NCBI GenBank assembly: GCA_948567375.1
Contig: OX419755.1
Span: forward strand, 34,415,001-34,479,000
Direction of reading: 5' to 3'
Source: Lunularia cruciata
Taxonomy: Eukaryota; Streptophyta; Marchantiopsida; Lunulariales; Lunulariaceae
Length of the DNA: 64,000 nucleotides
Each line of letters begins with the position of its first letter. Position 1 is the stretch's first letter. Shown here in pieces: positions 24,521-35,990 of the stretch. The notes below the pieces were generated by a model that saw nothing but the letters and a program-made list of their open reading frames with translations, did not search any database and was not told where the DNA came from. The translations under genes and the position numbers were made by a program.

Positions 24521-24889
24521 TCTATATTTGGCACTTCGGTCATCGGCGGACCAAGAGATTGGACCATACGTTAACTTGGGCCTTAGTTTTGATGGCACCC
24601 GATGTGCCCTGAAAGATTTAACAGTGGGCCAAAGTTTGGCGTGGACCAGTGGTGACCGAGTAGAGCGTTCAAATTCAGGGTTTTCAATTCCCGTAAATGT
24701 TGTTATGGATATCATCCAACTTAATGGGTGGACGGGGTACTTTAAATTCTTACGAGAAATATATCAATTCCATGAAAGCTTTACGCGTCATTATTTTCGT
24801 GACTCACAGCTTTTAAACTAGTAAATTTTAATGGGACTAAAGGAGTCCAATTTGAATACATGTGTCTAATTTGAATTGAGAGTACTGGT

Positions 24890-25043
24890 GTCACGTTTAG
24901 GAGCTATTTGTAGAAATCAACAATCTCCCTCTGCGTCATAAAAAGAAGTTCTTCGTCTGTCTACGCATCACGTTTAGGAGCTATTTGTATAAATCAACAA
25001 TTTCCCCTTCTTTATGAAGAAAGCGTTCTTCGTCCGTTTCCGC
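24890..25043 (+). repeat. 77-bp tandem duplication
   Basis: Two diverged copies begin at 24891 and 24968, each opening TCACGTTTAGGAGCTATTTG and ending in TTCTTCGTC. No coding role is evident. Confidence 0.7.
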
Positions 25044-25380
25044 CTCGAGAGACATATGGAACTAGAGCCTTTGATCACATTTATTCATTCTATCGATATT
25101 TGTAGGAGATATTTTTTGGTGAGGTATCCAAATCAAATATACAATTCGATGGCGTGTTGTGATGCACGCCAACTACTCGTGAGGGAAATTGAAAAATGTA
25201 TGCAATGTAAAGATGGATGAGATTTTAGAGATGGAATATAAAGATGAGTCCAAAAAAGACATCACCGCTTGGGATTCGAGGGATTAGATGAGTGGGGTTT
25301 TGGATGGAGCGATAATGAACTTGATCTAGAAGAAAATGAAATAATCATGAGAAAGTGGAATTTCTTACACTCCGATAAGC

Positions 25381-25616
25381 GAGTTGTGGATTTTACAAAA
25401 TGATCGTCTCAACCGATCTTTTCCTTTAGTGCGAGTCGCAAAAGAGACTAATCCTAGCTTGCTTGAATATAGAGATGATTTTGCTACACTAGTCACAAGA
25501 GTTGTGGATTTTACAAAGTGATGGTCTCAACGGAACTTTCCTTTTAGGGGGTAGCAAAAGAGACCAATTCTAGCTTGCTTATCACATAAATGACATTGCT
25601 ATTCCAGTCACACGCT
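25381..25616 (+). repeat. 118-bp tandem duplication
   Basis: Two diverged copies begin at 25381 and 25499, each opening GAGTTGTGGATTTTACAAA and containing CTAGCTTGCTT. The surrounding 24520-26058 stretch shows no recognisable gene. Confidence 0.7.
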
Positions 25617-26058
25617 TTGCCAAAGGTATGGTTACCCTTTTAAGATGATCGTTGAATCAACCTGTAGGGAAGTTTCTATAACATGTGACATTTGCTTGAA
25701 GCTATCATAGAAGAATTAGAATTTATCATTGCACAATAAAATTATAAGATAGCTCGAGATCTCACGTCGCTAAAAATAAGTAGTTGGATAAAATAGTTTA
25801 AATGATTCAAAGATCCGTAAGCCATCTAAGGCTATTAATGTTGAAATGTTCCCATATGAGCAGGTGGTCAAGCAATTTGGATGAGTTAATTGTGGATATT
25901 TTTTTGAACATTTGTACAATTATTGAGATAGAAACATTATGGACCTATCAATTGATCCCTCATTTTTAGACTTCCTCATATCAAAATGCTTTCAGAAAAA
26001 GCACTTTAACCTCAAAGTTCTTGTATTCTTACAAAAAGGAACTCACAATCCAAATTCT

Positions 26059-26468
26059 TGTAAACGATAGAGCATAAATAGGAGAGTGGAAGAACACATT
26101 GGAACTCTCAAGTAAGCAAAACTATGAATTCCTAGCTTCAGCTTGGCTTGGGTATTTATATATAACCTGGGTACAAGACTCCCAAGGAGCTTCGAGAGAA
26201 GGTTTCTTCTAGAAGTAGCCTTACTTGTAGTGCAAGCTAATTAGCCATTTACTTGGCATACAAGCTAAACTAGCCATCAGCTTGGCGTACAAGTTACTCT
26301 ACCCATGGAAAGTTCCTAGAAGCTTCTCACCAAGAAGCTTCTTGCATGCTTCTAGAACAAAAGTTTTCTCAATGCTTCTAGCACATTCCTAGACTAGTTG
26401 TTCTTCTTTTTGCTAAAGTTAGCTTAGACTACTACCTCATTAGCTTCTACTAACTCCATATTATTACA
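26059..26468 (-). repeat. Element H 3' LTR, about 410 bp
   Basis: On the minus strand it begins TGTAATAATATGG and ends TTTACA, and is preceded by a purine tract (26469-26480). It belongs to the LTR family also seen at 27314, 29365, 33459 and 34402. All share an early ATATGGAGTT and repeated AGAAGCTTCTT-type palindromic words. Confidence 0.8.
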
Positions 26469-26499
26469 TATTCTCCCGCCACTTGTTGGTGACATCCTT

Positions 26500-27308
26500 A
26501 TCACTATGGAATCTTTGCACTCCTATAGGGCTATTTGTGCATTATGGAGATGAGAAAGAGGCTCCCATATGGCATCATGAAGGAGATACATTTCCAAAGG
26601 ATCTTATATTCAATGTGTTGTTGGTAGCCATGTTAGATGTCACAACATGCAAGTATTCCTTCATATTCCTCATGATCGTTGATAGGGATGGGAGGAAGTG
26701 GAGGTTGGACATGAGTGCAAAAGGAAGATGTGTTAGAAACAAAAGGTTTCAACTTTAAAACATGGAAGACAAGATGGATCCAACCATGACTAGGGAGAGC
26801 AAGTTGGCCGGCAACGAGAGAAATGATCTGAGTAATCTTAAATAGAATTATCTAGTTAGGAGCAAGTTTATAGACTTGGATATTGAGTGGGAGAGGAAGT
26901 TTACTGGACAAAAGCATGACCTTATCACCTAGTTGAAAGGTGGGATTGTGATGATGTTTATCAACATATTGCTTTTGCTAATTTTGAGCAATGAGAAGGT
27001 GAGACTTGGCTTGGTGGAGTGATTTAGAGAACATGGACAAGAAGATGGAAGTAAGCAAGAGTGAAGATAAAAGAGGAGCAAAAACAGAATTTGGAACAAG
27101 TATATCTTGCACATAATGAAGGAGAAGGAAGAAAAGCAAGTACTTGCATCCTTGGAATTATTGTAGGTAAACTTGAGAGTTTCAAGACAAGTATCCCAAC
27201 TTGTGTGGTGAAAATTGACAAAGGCACATAACATCTACTCCAAAGTGCGATTTGTTTGTTTTGTTTGTCCATTAGTTTGAGGATGATTAAGCTAGGGACA
27301 ATGCAAGC
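26500..27308 (-). pseudogene. Element H integrase C-terminus and chromodomain
   Basis: The minus strand continues the integrase core interrupted at 27309. A Gln-Thr-x-Gly-Gln-Thr type stretch precedes a recognisable HHTSWDTCLETLKFTYNNS (about 27180). A chromodomain-like end follows at about 26690-26500 (EYEGIL, HIEYKILWK). Stops and frameshifts are common. It ends just before the polypurine tract and 3' LTR. Confidence 0.75.
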
Positions 27309-27313
27309 TTGGT

Positions 27314-27668
27314 TGTAAAAGTCCAAGACCAAGGAGAGAAATAAGAGAATGGAAGCTCACATTGGGACACTTGAATGAAAGAAAACTCCAAATGCCTAGC
27401 ATGAGCTTTGGTTTTGGTATTTATAGGTAGCATACAAGGCCATTGAGAAGCTTCCCTTGAGCCGCTTTCTTAGAGTGCAAGCCAAGTTAACTAGGAAGCT
27501 TCTCAAGAACCCATTTTCTAGAAACCGCCTACTTGGCGTGCAAGCTAAGCTAGCCGGGAAGTGACCCAAGAAGCTTCATAGATACTTTTGGAATATTCTA
27601 GGCTAATTTGTCTTATTTGCTACTTTGTTAGCCCTACTAACTTCATCGCTAAACTCCATATTGTTACA
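27314..27668 (-). repeat. Solo LTR inserted in element H integrase
   Basis: A 355-bp LTR of the H/X family, TGTAACAATATGG to TTTTACA on the minus strand. It is flanked by a perfect 5-bp duplication TTGGT (27309-27313 and 27669-27673). Integrase reading resumes on the other side, which proves insertion followed by LTR-LTR recombination. Confidence 0.9.
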
Positions 27669-27673
27669 TTGGT

Positions 27674-29360
27674 ACCAAGGATTTAAAAAAGTGCTTGCCA
27701 AAATTTACCAATAAAGCAAGGATCTCAATCAAAGATGAGAACCCTTGCCATCCCATGGTGCTTGAAGACGTTGTCAAAATAAACATGGGCTAATGTTGGA
27801 GCATTAATTGTATCCATGGTAGGAGCTAAATGAATCTACTTGTTGAGCTTATCAACAAACACTACAATGATTGTATGGCCCTAGTCCACCTTGTGCAAGG
27901 ATGTGATGAGGTCTAAGCTTGCATGTTCCCAACATGTAAATGGAATTGGTAGTGGTTGAAGGAGCTCACTCAACTTTTTGTTACATGTTTTGTTAAGTTG
28001 TTTAGCTCTCACAAGATTGGACAAACTCTCAAAACCTCTCATGCCATAGTGGGCTACCATGATTGACGTCATATGGTACTCAAGGTCTTGTCTACACCCA
28101 TGTAAATGGAATTGGTATTGATTAAAGGAGTCCACTCAACTTCTTGTTACATGTTTTGTTACGTTGGTAGCTCTCACAGGATTGGACAAACTTTCAAACC
28201 TCTCATACCATGTTGGGCCACCACCATTGACGTTGTAGGGTACTCAAGGTCTTGTCCACACCTATGTGACCAATGTTTGGTAAGTCATGGGCCTCTTGAA
28301 GCTGCACAAGTCATAGATCATCCTTGGCTGGAACATAGATCTAGTTCTCACAAAATTCCTTGAAGGAGAAGGTATTGTATTGCTTGTCATGTGCTACAAG
28401 ATGACCTTGTACCAATTGAAAGAAGAGGTCTTGCTATAAAGCAATACTAAAATTGATTTGGACTTTTGAGTCAATTGATGTTATTGTAATTAATGTTATA
28501 ATGAGAGATTCAAGAAGAGTCTTCAAATTAGGTTGTCATTATAGAGCATTGAGGATGATATTGAACTTGTTGGGTTTGTACTCAAGCTTGATATTAAACA
28601 ATTATAGTTGTTTCTTGTATTGATGATGTTGACTCTTCATGTGTTTCAAATGTAAGATATGCAACAAAGGTTTGTGATTAGTTCACATGATCAGTTATTT
28701 TGCTAAGGGATAATGTCTCCATACCTTTGAGATATATACCATTGCTAATCGGTTTTTTTTATCTTGAGTAGAGTAATTCATTCTTACTATATTTAATTGG
28801 TGTGACAGAAAGGCAATGGGAGGTAATCCACATGGAAATTCCTATTACAACATAACTCCAATGGTAAAGAGAGAAGAATCAAAATTAACCACACAAGATA
28901 GTTGAGGATCATATGGTTGGAGTATGGGTAATGAATATTCCATATGCTTCAATTTCATGAATTCTTCTTTGTACTTGGTGATCCATTGAAAGCTTGATGT
29001 CTTCTCCAAGAGATCGTTCAATAATACAATCACATAAGTATAGTAATGGGTGAACCATCGGTAAAAACCTACAAATCCATTAAATTCTGGCACTTTTGTG
29101 ACATCCTTAGGAGTAGGCCAATCAATAATGGCCTTGATTTTCTACTTTTTTATCTTGATTTCCTCTTATGAGACCTTATGACCTAAATGGTAATTTACTT
29201 CTACCAAAATTGCAATAAAACTTCCATTAGCGGAGTTGTCTTAGGACTTCTTGTACATGATTCTTGTAAATTTTTATGTTCTACCTCTATCTTATGATAT
29301 ATTAAAAATATTATCCAAGAATACCACTACATATTGATCCAATAGCATGTCTAATTATCC
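27674..29360 (-). pseudogene. Element H pol fragment (RT end, RNase H, integrase)
   Basis: The minus strand gives the RT thumb and connection (FVGFYRWF, about 29070), the RNase H start (P-x-L-x2-YDPQL), then the integrase finger region and core (ASLDLITSLHKVD, VFVDKLNK, HHGMARVL). The integrase finger region is tandemly duplicated. It is broken by many stops. The RT N-terminus is missing because the LTR at 29365 cuts in. It belongs to the same family as element X. Confidence 0.8.
27935..28266 (-). repeat. 166-bp tandem duplication inside H integrase
   Basis: Two copies begin at 27935 and 28101, each opening TGTAAATGGAATTGGTA and containing CACTCAACTT and GGTACTCAAGGTCTTGTC (plus strand). The duplication repeats the HHCC finger part and upstream core of integrase. 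It arose after the element was dead or killed it. Confidence 0.8.
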
Positions 29361-29364
29361 AATA

Positions 29365-29790
29365 TGTAACAATATGGAGTTTACCAACAAGTTAGTTAAC
29401 AAAGTAGCAAATAGGCCAAATTAGCCAAGAATTAAAGAATATTTTAGAAGCATCTATGAAGCTACTTGGTATTTTCCAAGTATTGGGTAATGTGCATACC
29501 AAGTGGTGAGTTCTAGGAGGAAGCTTCTTGGCTAGCTTAGCTTGCACACCAAGTAAGTGGCTTCTAGAAAGAAGCTTCTTGGGAAACTTCTTGAGAAGCT
29601 TCCTAATTAGCATGGCTTGCAGTCTAAGAAAGTGGCTTTTATGAAGCTTCTCAAGAGCCTTGTATACTTCCATATAAATACCAAAGCCCAAGTTCATACT
29701 AGGTATTCAAAGTTTCTTTCATTCAAGAGTCTCAATGTGATCTTTCACTCCAGTCTTCCATTCTATTATTTATTTCCTCAATCTTTTAAA
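29365..29790 (+). repeat. Element X 5' LTR, 426 bp
   Basis: It begins TGTAACAATATGGAG and ends CTTTTAAA, directly followed by TTGGTATCAAAGC, a one-base variant of the initiator Met tRNA site (29791-29803). It cuts the RT of element H at 29360-29364. Confidence 0.85.
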
Positions 29791-30058
29791 TTGGTATCAA
29801 AGCAAGAATGGGATAGATTGAATTTATGAACCACCAAATCTATTTTTTCCAAACCATTGGGATCTTTGTGTCCATGTACTACCCAAGCATCATTTCATGT
29901 AGTTCATCATCTCACACTTTGGGTAGAATTTATTGAATGTAATTACCTTGTCCGATGAACCCTTGGTACTTTTGTTTGTAACTTATGGAGAGTAGTAGAC
30001 TTGTTGCATTTATGTGTTAACTTAGATAAATTATAAGTAGTTTGATAGATTAGTAGTC

Positions 30059-30236
30059 ATGGCAACTATGCTCAAAGTTATCATTGTTGTGTAGCAACAA
30101 ATTGAGCATCTTACTTGATTGTTGGAAGAACAAGATCATCAACAACAAGAGCATGTAGCAAAAATACCATTTCAAGAAGAAGGATAGCAAATTAAATTTC
30201 CAAAACCCAAGGTATTTGAAGGCAAGAACCTCCCGA
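30059..30236 (+). pseudogene. Element X gag, N-terminal part
   Basis: The ATG at 30059 opens a gag-like reading (MATMLKVI, then Gln/Glu/His-rich). It reaches KPKVFEGKN, the usual start of the gag core, and is cut by insertion F. The same start survives at 34202 in the deleted copy. Confidence 0.6.
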
Positions 30237-32463
30237 TGTTATGTTGTGATCTACGTAGCCATGGAAAAGTAAATTTGCATGGTTTATCTCCACATTAGTG
30301 GAGTAGGTTGTATGACGGATCCCACGGTTGAGCTATTGCCATATGAGCAATTTATGTACATGCATGCAATTGGCTACATGGGTTACAATTGTATCTTTTT
30401 CAAGGGATCTAATGTATATTTGCAATGGAGAGTTGAGACAAGAGGTGTGTTTTAGTTGGAGGAGTCTTGAGCATGAACATGACATTGAGAGCAAGAGTTA
30501 TAGTAGAGCATGTAGACCAAGGTGTCAGAGAGAGCAATTGAGTAGGAGATGTCCCATGCTCCCAATCTGCAATTCCTAAATCATTTTCTCATCAGGCTTC
30601 AGATTCTACACCGTGATCGTTATGAGATTGAATGGTGATACATTTTGGGGTGACATTCATGAAATTGATGATGTGAAACCCAGATCTTGTCATCCTTCCA
30701 ATGCTTACTTACAAGCAAGTATGAGATTTAATGATTTATGTGCTCTTATAGATAGAAAACAACTCAATTTTTCTCATGAGCTTCAAGGTGGATTTGTGAG
30801 GTCCATTTATCAAAAGTGAAAAGACTAAATGACAAACTTGTAAGAGACTTGGGTCCCAAGAGGAGAACTCAAGAGTTTTTTGACCATCAAGGGAGTTTGG
30901 AAAGGGCATTCAAGGGATGTGGAACCATTTTTGGAGAGAAGAGCTAATAGGCTACAATTTAAAGATAGAAATAAGATGATTTGAGCACATTTTGTGAGCA
31001 ATATGATCAATTGAATCAAGGGGGGTAGAATTCATACCCAAGAGCACAAAATAAGAAATTTGGAGAGCTTTGTGAGACATTTTTAAGATCTATCAGTGAT
31101 TTAAGAGCGTAAACAAAGTACTTATGGTGCTAAGTGAGAGAAATTCTAGTTTTTAGTCAATTTCAAATCAGCTTTGGTTGATTGAAGTTGGTGTTTTTTG
31201 GATGTAAAGTGTTGGGGAAGAGCTAATGATCAGATTTGGAGTTTTGATCACTCTCCAAGTTGTGGTTTGTTTCACCTTACAAAAATTTCAAGTGTTGTTG
31301 GTGGTTAGATTTTTTACTTTTGTGCAAAGATTTTAGATGAAGTCCTTAAAAGGAGAATTCAGGGTCTTGGATCAAGTATACTTAGGTCTGTAGAGCTCAC
31401 AAGTTAGCCCAGCTCAGGAATTGATCCATATATAGGGATTGGGATTGGATTAGGCCATTAAACTCTATAAAGGGTTAGACAAGGGCACAATTAGCTACTA
31501 TAGAAAATTTGGTGTGCTCTGGGTCCATGGAGAGTGAGAGTTGATGCAACAAGTTCTACTGAAAGTAATGTCATAAGCTCGATAGAGCAATTCTATCTTC
31601 AATCATGATTGAATGGCAACTATCCTACTTTGATGATTTTGAATGAGGATTTTAGATTGATGGAGTGTTTTGGAGGATCAAGTGTACCTTTGATTCAGAA
31701 ATTTGGGGAAAAGTTGCCAAGAACTAGGAGCAAACCCTAAATTAAGGATATCAAAATTAGGGTGAAAATTACATAAAATTAGCCAAGTTTGAGAGCTTGT
31801 CAAGAAAGTTGTAGTGATTGGATTGTAGTTTATTTCATATCATTTGAAAGCTTATCTTATAGGCTTTCTATTGAATTCTAGAACATTTGAATCCAAGTCA
31901 CATAGAAAAGGTTATGTTCAAATGAGTTGCATAAATTTTTCACCATAAAAGATACATAGAAGTTCCCCATTTGGATTAGAAGTTGGTTAAAATATGAAAA
32001 CAGATTGGAGGAAGCTTGGAGTACAGGTTAAAACTAGCTTGATAACAGATAAAGAATATTTTGAAACTCTTTTTTGACAAAAAAACACAAAGAGTTATTG
32101 TCAAATTCTTGTGATCGTATCCTCTCTATGCTTGCATGCTTGTTTGTATGCCCAATTGGCTTGGATTGGTGTGCATGCGTTGTGCTTAGGTTCCTTCCTT
32201 TTAGGTGTGCTATATTCTTCTCCCTGGTAGTGTTAGAAGTGATGACCAATAGACCAAGATTGCATGTTATAATGATAGGTTAGGTTGCCCATAACTCTCC
32301 TACCTAGTACAAGGAATTTTAGAAACAAGAGTGGAGGGTTCTATTGGTTGGGTACCACATGCACTCAGATTAGTAGTGACAAGTCTACACAAGACCTTTG
32401 ATCCATAACCTCCACAACTAGGCACTCTATGTGTTCCTAGAGAGAGATAGGCAAAGTAAGGCA
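30237..32463 (+). repeat. Insertion F: 2.2-kb LTR-like unit
   Basis: It is 2,227 bp, begins TGTTATGTTGTG and ends AAGGCA, and interrupts X gag. It is homologous end to end with unit E (47117-49341, opposite strand, 2,225 bp). The 4-bp flanks (CCGA and TTGG) differ by three transitions, so the duplication is only weakly supported. No internal LTR pair, gag or pol is visible. It contains a decayed copy of the small ORF found in E (about 30560-30740). Best read as a solo giant LTR or a large non-autonomous element. Confidence 0.65.
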
Positions 32464-33458
32464 TTGGGCATAATGGAGAATTTTTTATTTGATTATGAAC
32501 ATTTTTTTGAAGCTACAAATCTTCAAGATGAACAAAGATGGATTCTCTTGGCGTCAAGCCAATTGGATGGAGTGGTAAAACTATAGTGGAAATTTTGAGT
32601 GGAACAAGCTAAATGGCAATTTGTTGCACCAATTTAGACATGGAAAGGATTCAAGAGTGCAATAATTAGGCAATTCTGAGCGATAAATGCTACATAAGCC
32701 ACACAAGATAGGTTGGCAGAATTGAAGCACATTGGTTATGTTAAAAGCTACATCACTCAATTCTAAAACTCCATAGTGAAAATTCTAGATATATTAGAAT
32801 GTGAAGCTCTAGATTCATTTGTGAAGGGCTTGAAGTCATGCACTAAATTAGAAGTGACCATGTAGGAATCCAAACATTTGGAAAAAGCCATGCAACTTGC
32901 TGAGTGCTTTGATTTCTTGGTTGCAACAACTTAGTCTCAACCTTGACCTTCACAAAATCTGCCCATACACTACACACGGTTGGAGGAGCCAACACCAATG
33001 AAGATTGATGGTATCCAATGGAAACCACTTGGCCCTATAGGTAGAGAAAGATTATAACAAAATGGTAGTTGCTCTTATTATCACTAAATTGGCATCACAT
33101 TGTTGAATGTACACTTAAGAATAGACAACCTCAACAAATTTTTGAAATGGAGCTCATGGAGAGTGATGATAAGGGAAACAAGGAATCCTAATAGGAGAAC
33201 TTAAGCTACCTATTGGGAACTTGACTAGTTCTAATGGGATTGAAAGCTTGACCTATGTAAGTTTGCTTCACTTGCAAGGTATGATATATGATTATGATTG
33301 TAGAATTTTGGTTGATTATGGAAGTTTAGAGAATTACATGTCCATGCAATTAGCAAAGGAATTAAGTATCTTATCAAGTCAATAACTGGAAGTAGATTGA
33401 TGATTGCAACTAGGTTATGCATTCCATACCTCACATCTTGTTACATTCAAGATTGGTA
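32464..33458 (+). pseudogene. Element X gag remainder and protease start
   Basis: The gag core resumes (FDYEHFFEA, then FVKGLKSCTKLEVTM and KAMQLAECFDFL near 32850-32920). A weak zinc-knuckle remnant follows near 33060. A protease-like motif near 33300 reads ILVDYGSLENYM, where DSGS-type residues are expected. It is then cut by the nested element at 33459. Multiple stops are present. Confidence 0.7.
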
Positions 33459-34864
33459 TAACAATATGGAGTTTAGAGATAAAGTTAGTTAAGGCTAACA
33501 AAGTAGTAGATGGGCCAAATTAGCCTAGAATATTCTAAAAGTATTTAGGAAGCTACTTGGTACCCTCCCAAGTATTGGGTAGCATGTATGGCAAGTGGTA
33601 ACTTTTAGGAGGAAGCTTCTTGGGAAGCTTTCCGATTAGCTTAGCTTGCATCCCAAGTAGGTAGCTTCTAGAAGCTTCCAACTAGCTTAGTTTGCATGCC
33701 AAGTATGTGACTTCTATAAGGAAGTTTCTTGAGAAGCTTCCCAATAAACTTGGCTTACACTCCAAGAAAGAAATTCAAGGAAGCTTCTTGAGAAGCTTTT
33801 CAAGAGCCTTATATGCTCCTTATAAATACCAAGCTAAAGTTCAAGCTAGGCATTTGGATTTTTCCACACTCAAGAGTCCCAATGTGATCTTCCATTCTCC
33901 TATTTCTCTCTTTGGTCTTGACCTTTAACATTGGTTTCAGAGCAAGAATGGGATGGAGGGAATTTATGGACAACCAAATCTATTTCCACCAAACCATTGG
34001 GATTTTTGTGTCTAGTTATTACCCAAGCATCATTTCATATAGTTCATCACCTCACACTTTGGGTATAATTTGTTGAATGTGATCACCTTGTTTGAGGAAC
34101 CCTTGGTATTTCCGATTGTAACTTATGGAGAACAATGGGCGTGTTGCATCTATGTATTAATGAATTGGATAAATTGGGAATAGTGTGATAGAGTAGTAGC
34201 CATGGCAGCAATGCACAAGGTCATCACTACTATGCAATAACAAATCAAGCACCTTACTCTATTGTTGGATGAACAAGACTATCAATGACATGAGCATCTT
34301 TTTGGGAGCATCTTTCTCATCTACAAAAAGCACAAATGGCCATCTAGGAGTTTGAAGCTTCAATGGTAACAAGGACATTGCCAACTGGTGGTGGGGGAAT
34401 ATGTAACAATATGGATTTTAGCAATGAAGTTAGTCAAGGTTAACAAAGTAGCAAATGGGCCAAATTAACCTAGAATATTCTAGAAGTATTTAAGAAGCTA
34501 CTTGGTGCTCTCCCAAATATTGGGTAACATGCATGGAAAATGGTAACTTCTAGGAAAGAGCTTCTTGGGAAGCTTCTTTGCTAGCTTAGCTTGCACTCCA
34601 AGTAGGTAGCTTCTAGAAGCATCCAACTAGCTTAGCTTGCATGCCAAGTAGATGACATTTATAAGGAAGCTTCTTAAGAAACTTCCTGGTTAACTTGGCT
34701 TGCACTCCAACAAAGTGGCTCAAGGAAGCCTCATAAAAGCCTTGTATGCTCTCCATAAATACCAAAGCCAAAGCTTATGCTAGGTATTTAGATTTTCCCA
34801 CACTCAAGTGTCCTAATGTGATCTTCCATTCTCTTATTTCTTTCTTCAATCTTGATCTTTTATA
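33459..34864 (+). mobile_element. Internally deleted LTR element nested in X
   Basis: LTRs are at 33459-33930 and 34402-34864, with only 471 bp between them. The interior keeps the primer site (33931-33943), a gag start (ATG 34202) for about 28 codons, then jumps near 34289 directly into the end of pol/chromodomain (compare 26490-26590 minus), and ends in a polypurine tract (about 34387-34401). Flanks are ATTGG (33454-33458) and ATTAG (34865-34869), a 5-bp target duplication with one transition. It cannot encode proteins and must have been mobilised in trans, TRIM-like. Confidence 0.85.
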
Positions 34865-34869
34865 ATTAG

Positions 34870-35398
34870 GAAGGAGTATTTGGAGTGTATAAGGTTAGTA
34901 ATGGCACCTCTACACTATGATGTCATTCTAGGTTTGCCTTGGCTTGAATTTCATAAAGTCTAATTTGATTAGACCCAACAACAAATTCAAGTACAACACC
35001 AAGGTAAGAATTTTGGATTAGGTTGTCTGGCACTTTTGAATAAGACACCTAAGAATAGTCAATCCTAAGATAAGAAGTTTGTCAGTAAAGCAACCATAGA
35101 GCAACTTTTTTTGCAATGTGGATCAAGTTGATTATACATAGAGAACCTAATGAGGGCCAAAAGCCTCATCAAGCAATGGTTGATCAAATAGTTCAAGAGT
35201 TTGCAAATGTGTTTCTGGATGATCTACCAAAGGGATTACCCTCCAATCATGGTGTGCTCTTCAAGATTGAGTTATTGACCAATCTATCAGCTCACACCAA
35301 AGGAATTGAATGAGCTTTGAAAAAAACTAATGTAGTTGTTGGAGAAGGATTGCATATGGCATAATACATCTCTTTTTTGGTGTTCTTGGATGCTATTT
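34870..35398 (+). pseudogene. Element X protease end and RT start
   Basis: X pol resumes after the nested element: APLHYDVILGLPWLEFH (protease C-terminus), then DLPKGLPS, and a pre-RT region with KELNEL-like and LEKDCI-like residues. It ends abruptly near 35398 at the boundary with the inverted element C copy; the rest of X pol is absent. Stops are frequent. Confidence 0.75.
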
Positions 35399-35990
35399 AA
35401 CCTATAGCAAGATGCAAGTAGAACATGCAAACTAGGTTGGGGGCTATTCTTCCTACTGAATCTTGGGCTAACTCTCCTGACTTCTGCTCTACAGACCAGC
35501 CCGTCTTTGAATACACTTCTCTTTTCAAGATCTCCAGTAGGGAAACTTCTTAATGCCGATGGAAAATTACTTGTCATCACTTCGTCTCTAGCCCAAATTT
35601 TATAGTGACGTGCTTCTCCCATCTCTCTTCACTTTGAATTTCTACCAAGAAATCACATGTTCTTCATGCTCCTATCACTGTCAATTTCCTCCCATTTATA
35701 AGCCAACCGTTTTTGTGCACGGTACCTTCTTGAATGTCCAACCCCAAAGGAAAGTTGTTACATTGTCCTCGCCTCAGGTTGAGCACTTCCAAGACAAAGT
35801 CTCCTTACTTTGAGTTGTAGGCTGACATGGCAAATCCGAGTACTTTGTCTTCTGACATGATGTCACTTTTCCTTGGGTTACCACCCGAGGGCACCTTTCT
35901 TTGCATTATAATGCCATACATGTGCAATATGGCTTCTTTGTACACTTCTTCTCCATAAATAAGAAAAAAAAAGTGGGTACCACAACTAGA
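35399..35990 (-). repeat. Truncated inverted copy of element C 5' region
   Basis: The minus strand matches the 5' region of element C (about 38690-39130). Shared words include GGCAAAGTACTCGG-like, GTCAGC, CTCAACC-GGAGGCGA-like and AAGTAATTTTCC. Only the leader and start are present; the long ORF is missing. The limits are approximate. Confidence 0.7.

Noticed and set aside
30237-32463. A confirmed target duplication for insertion F
   Set aside because: The flanks CCGA and TTGG need three transitions to match; only consistent, not convincing.
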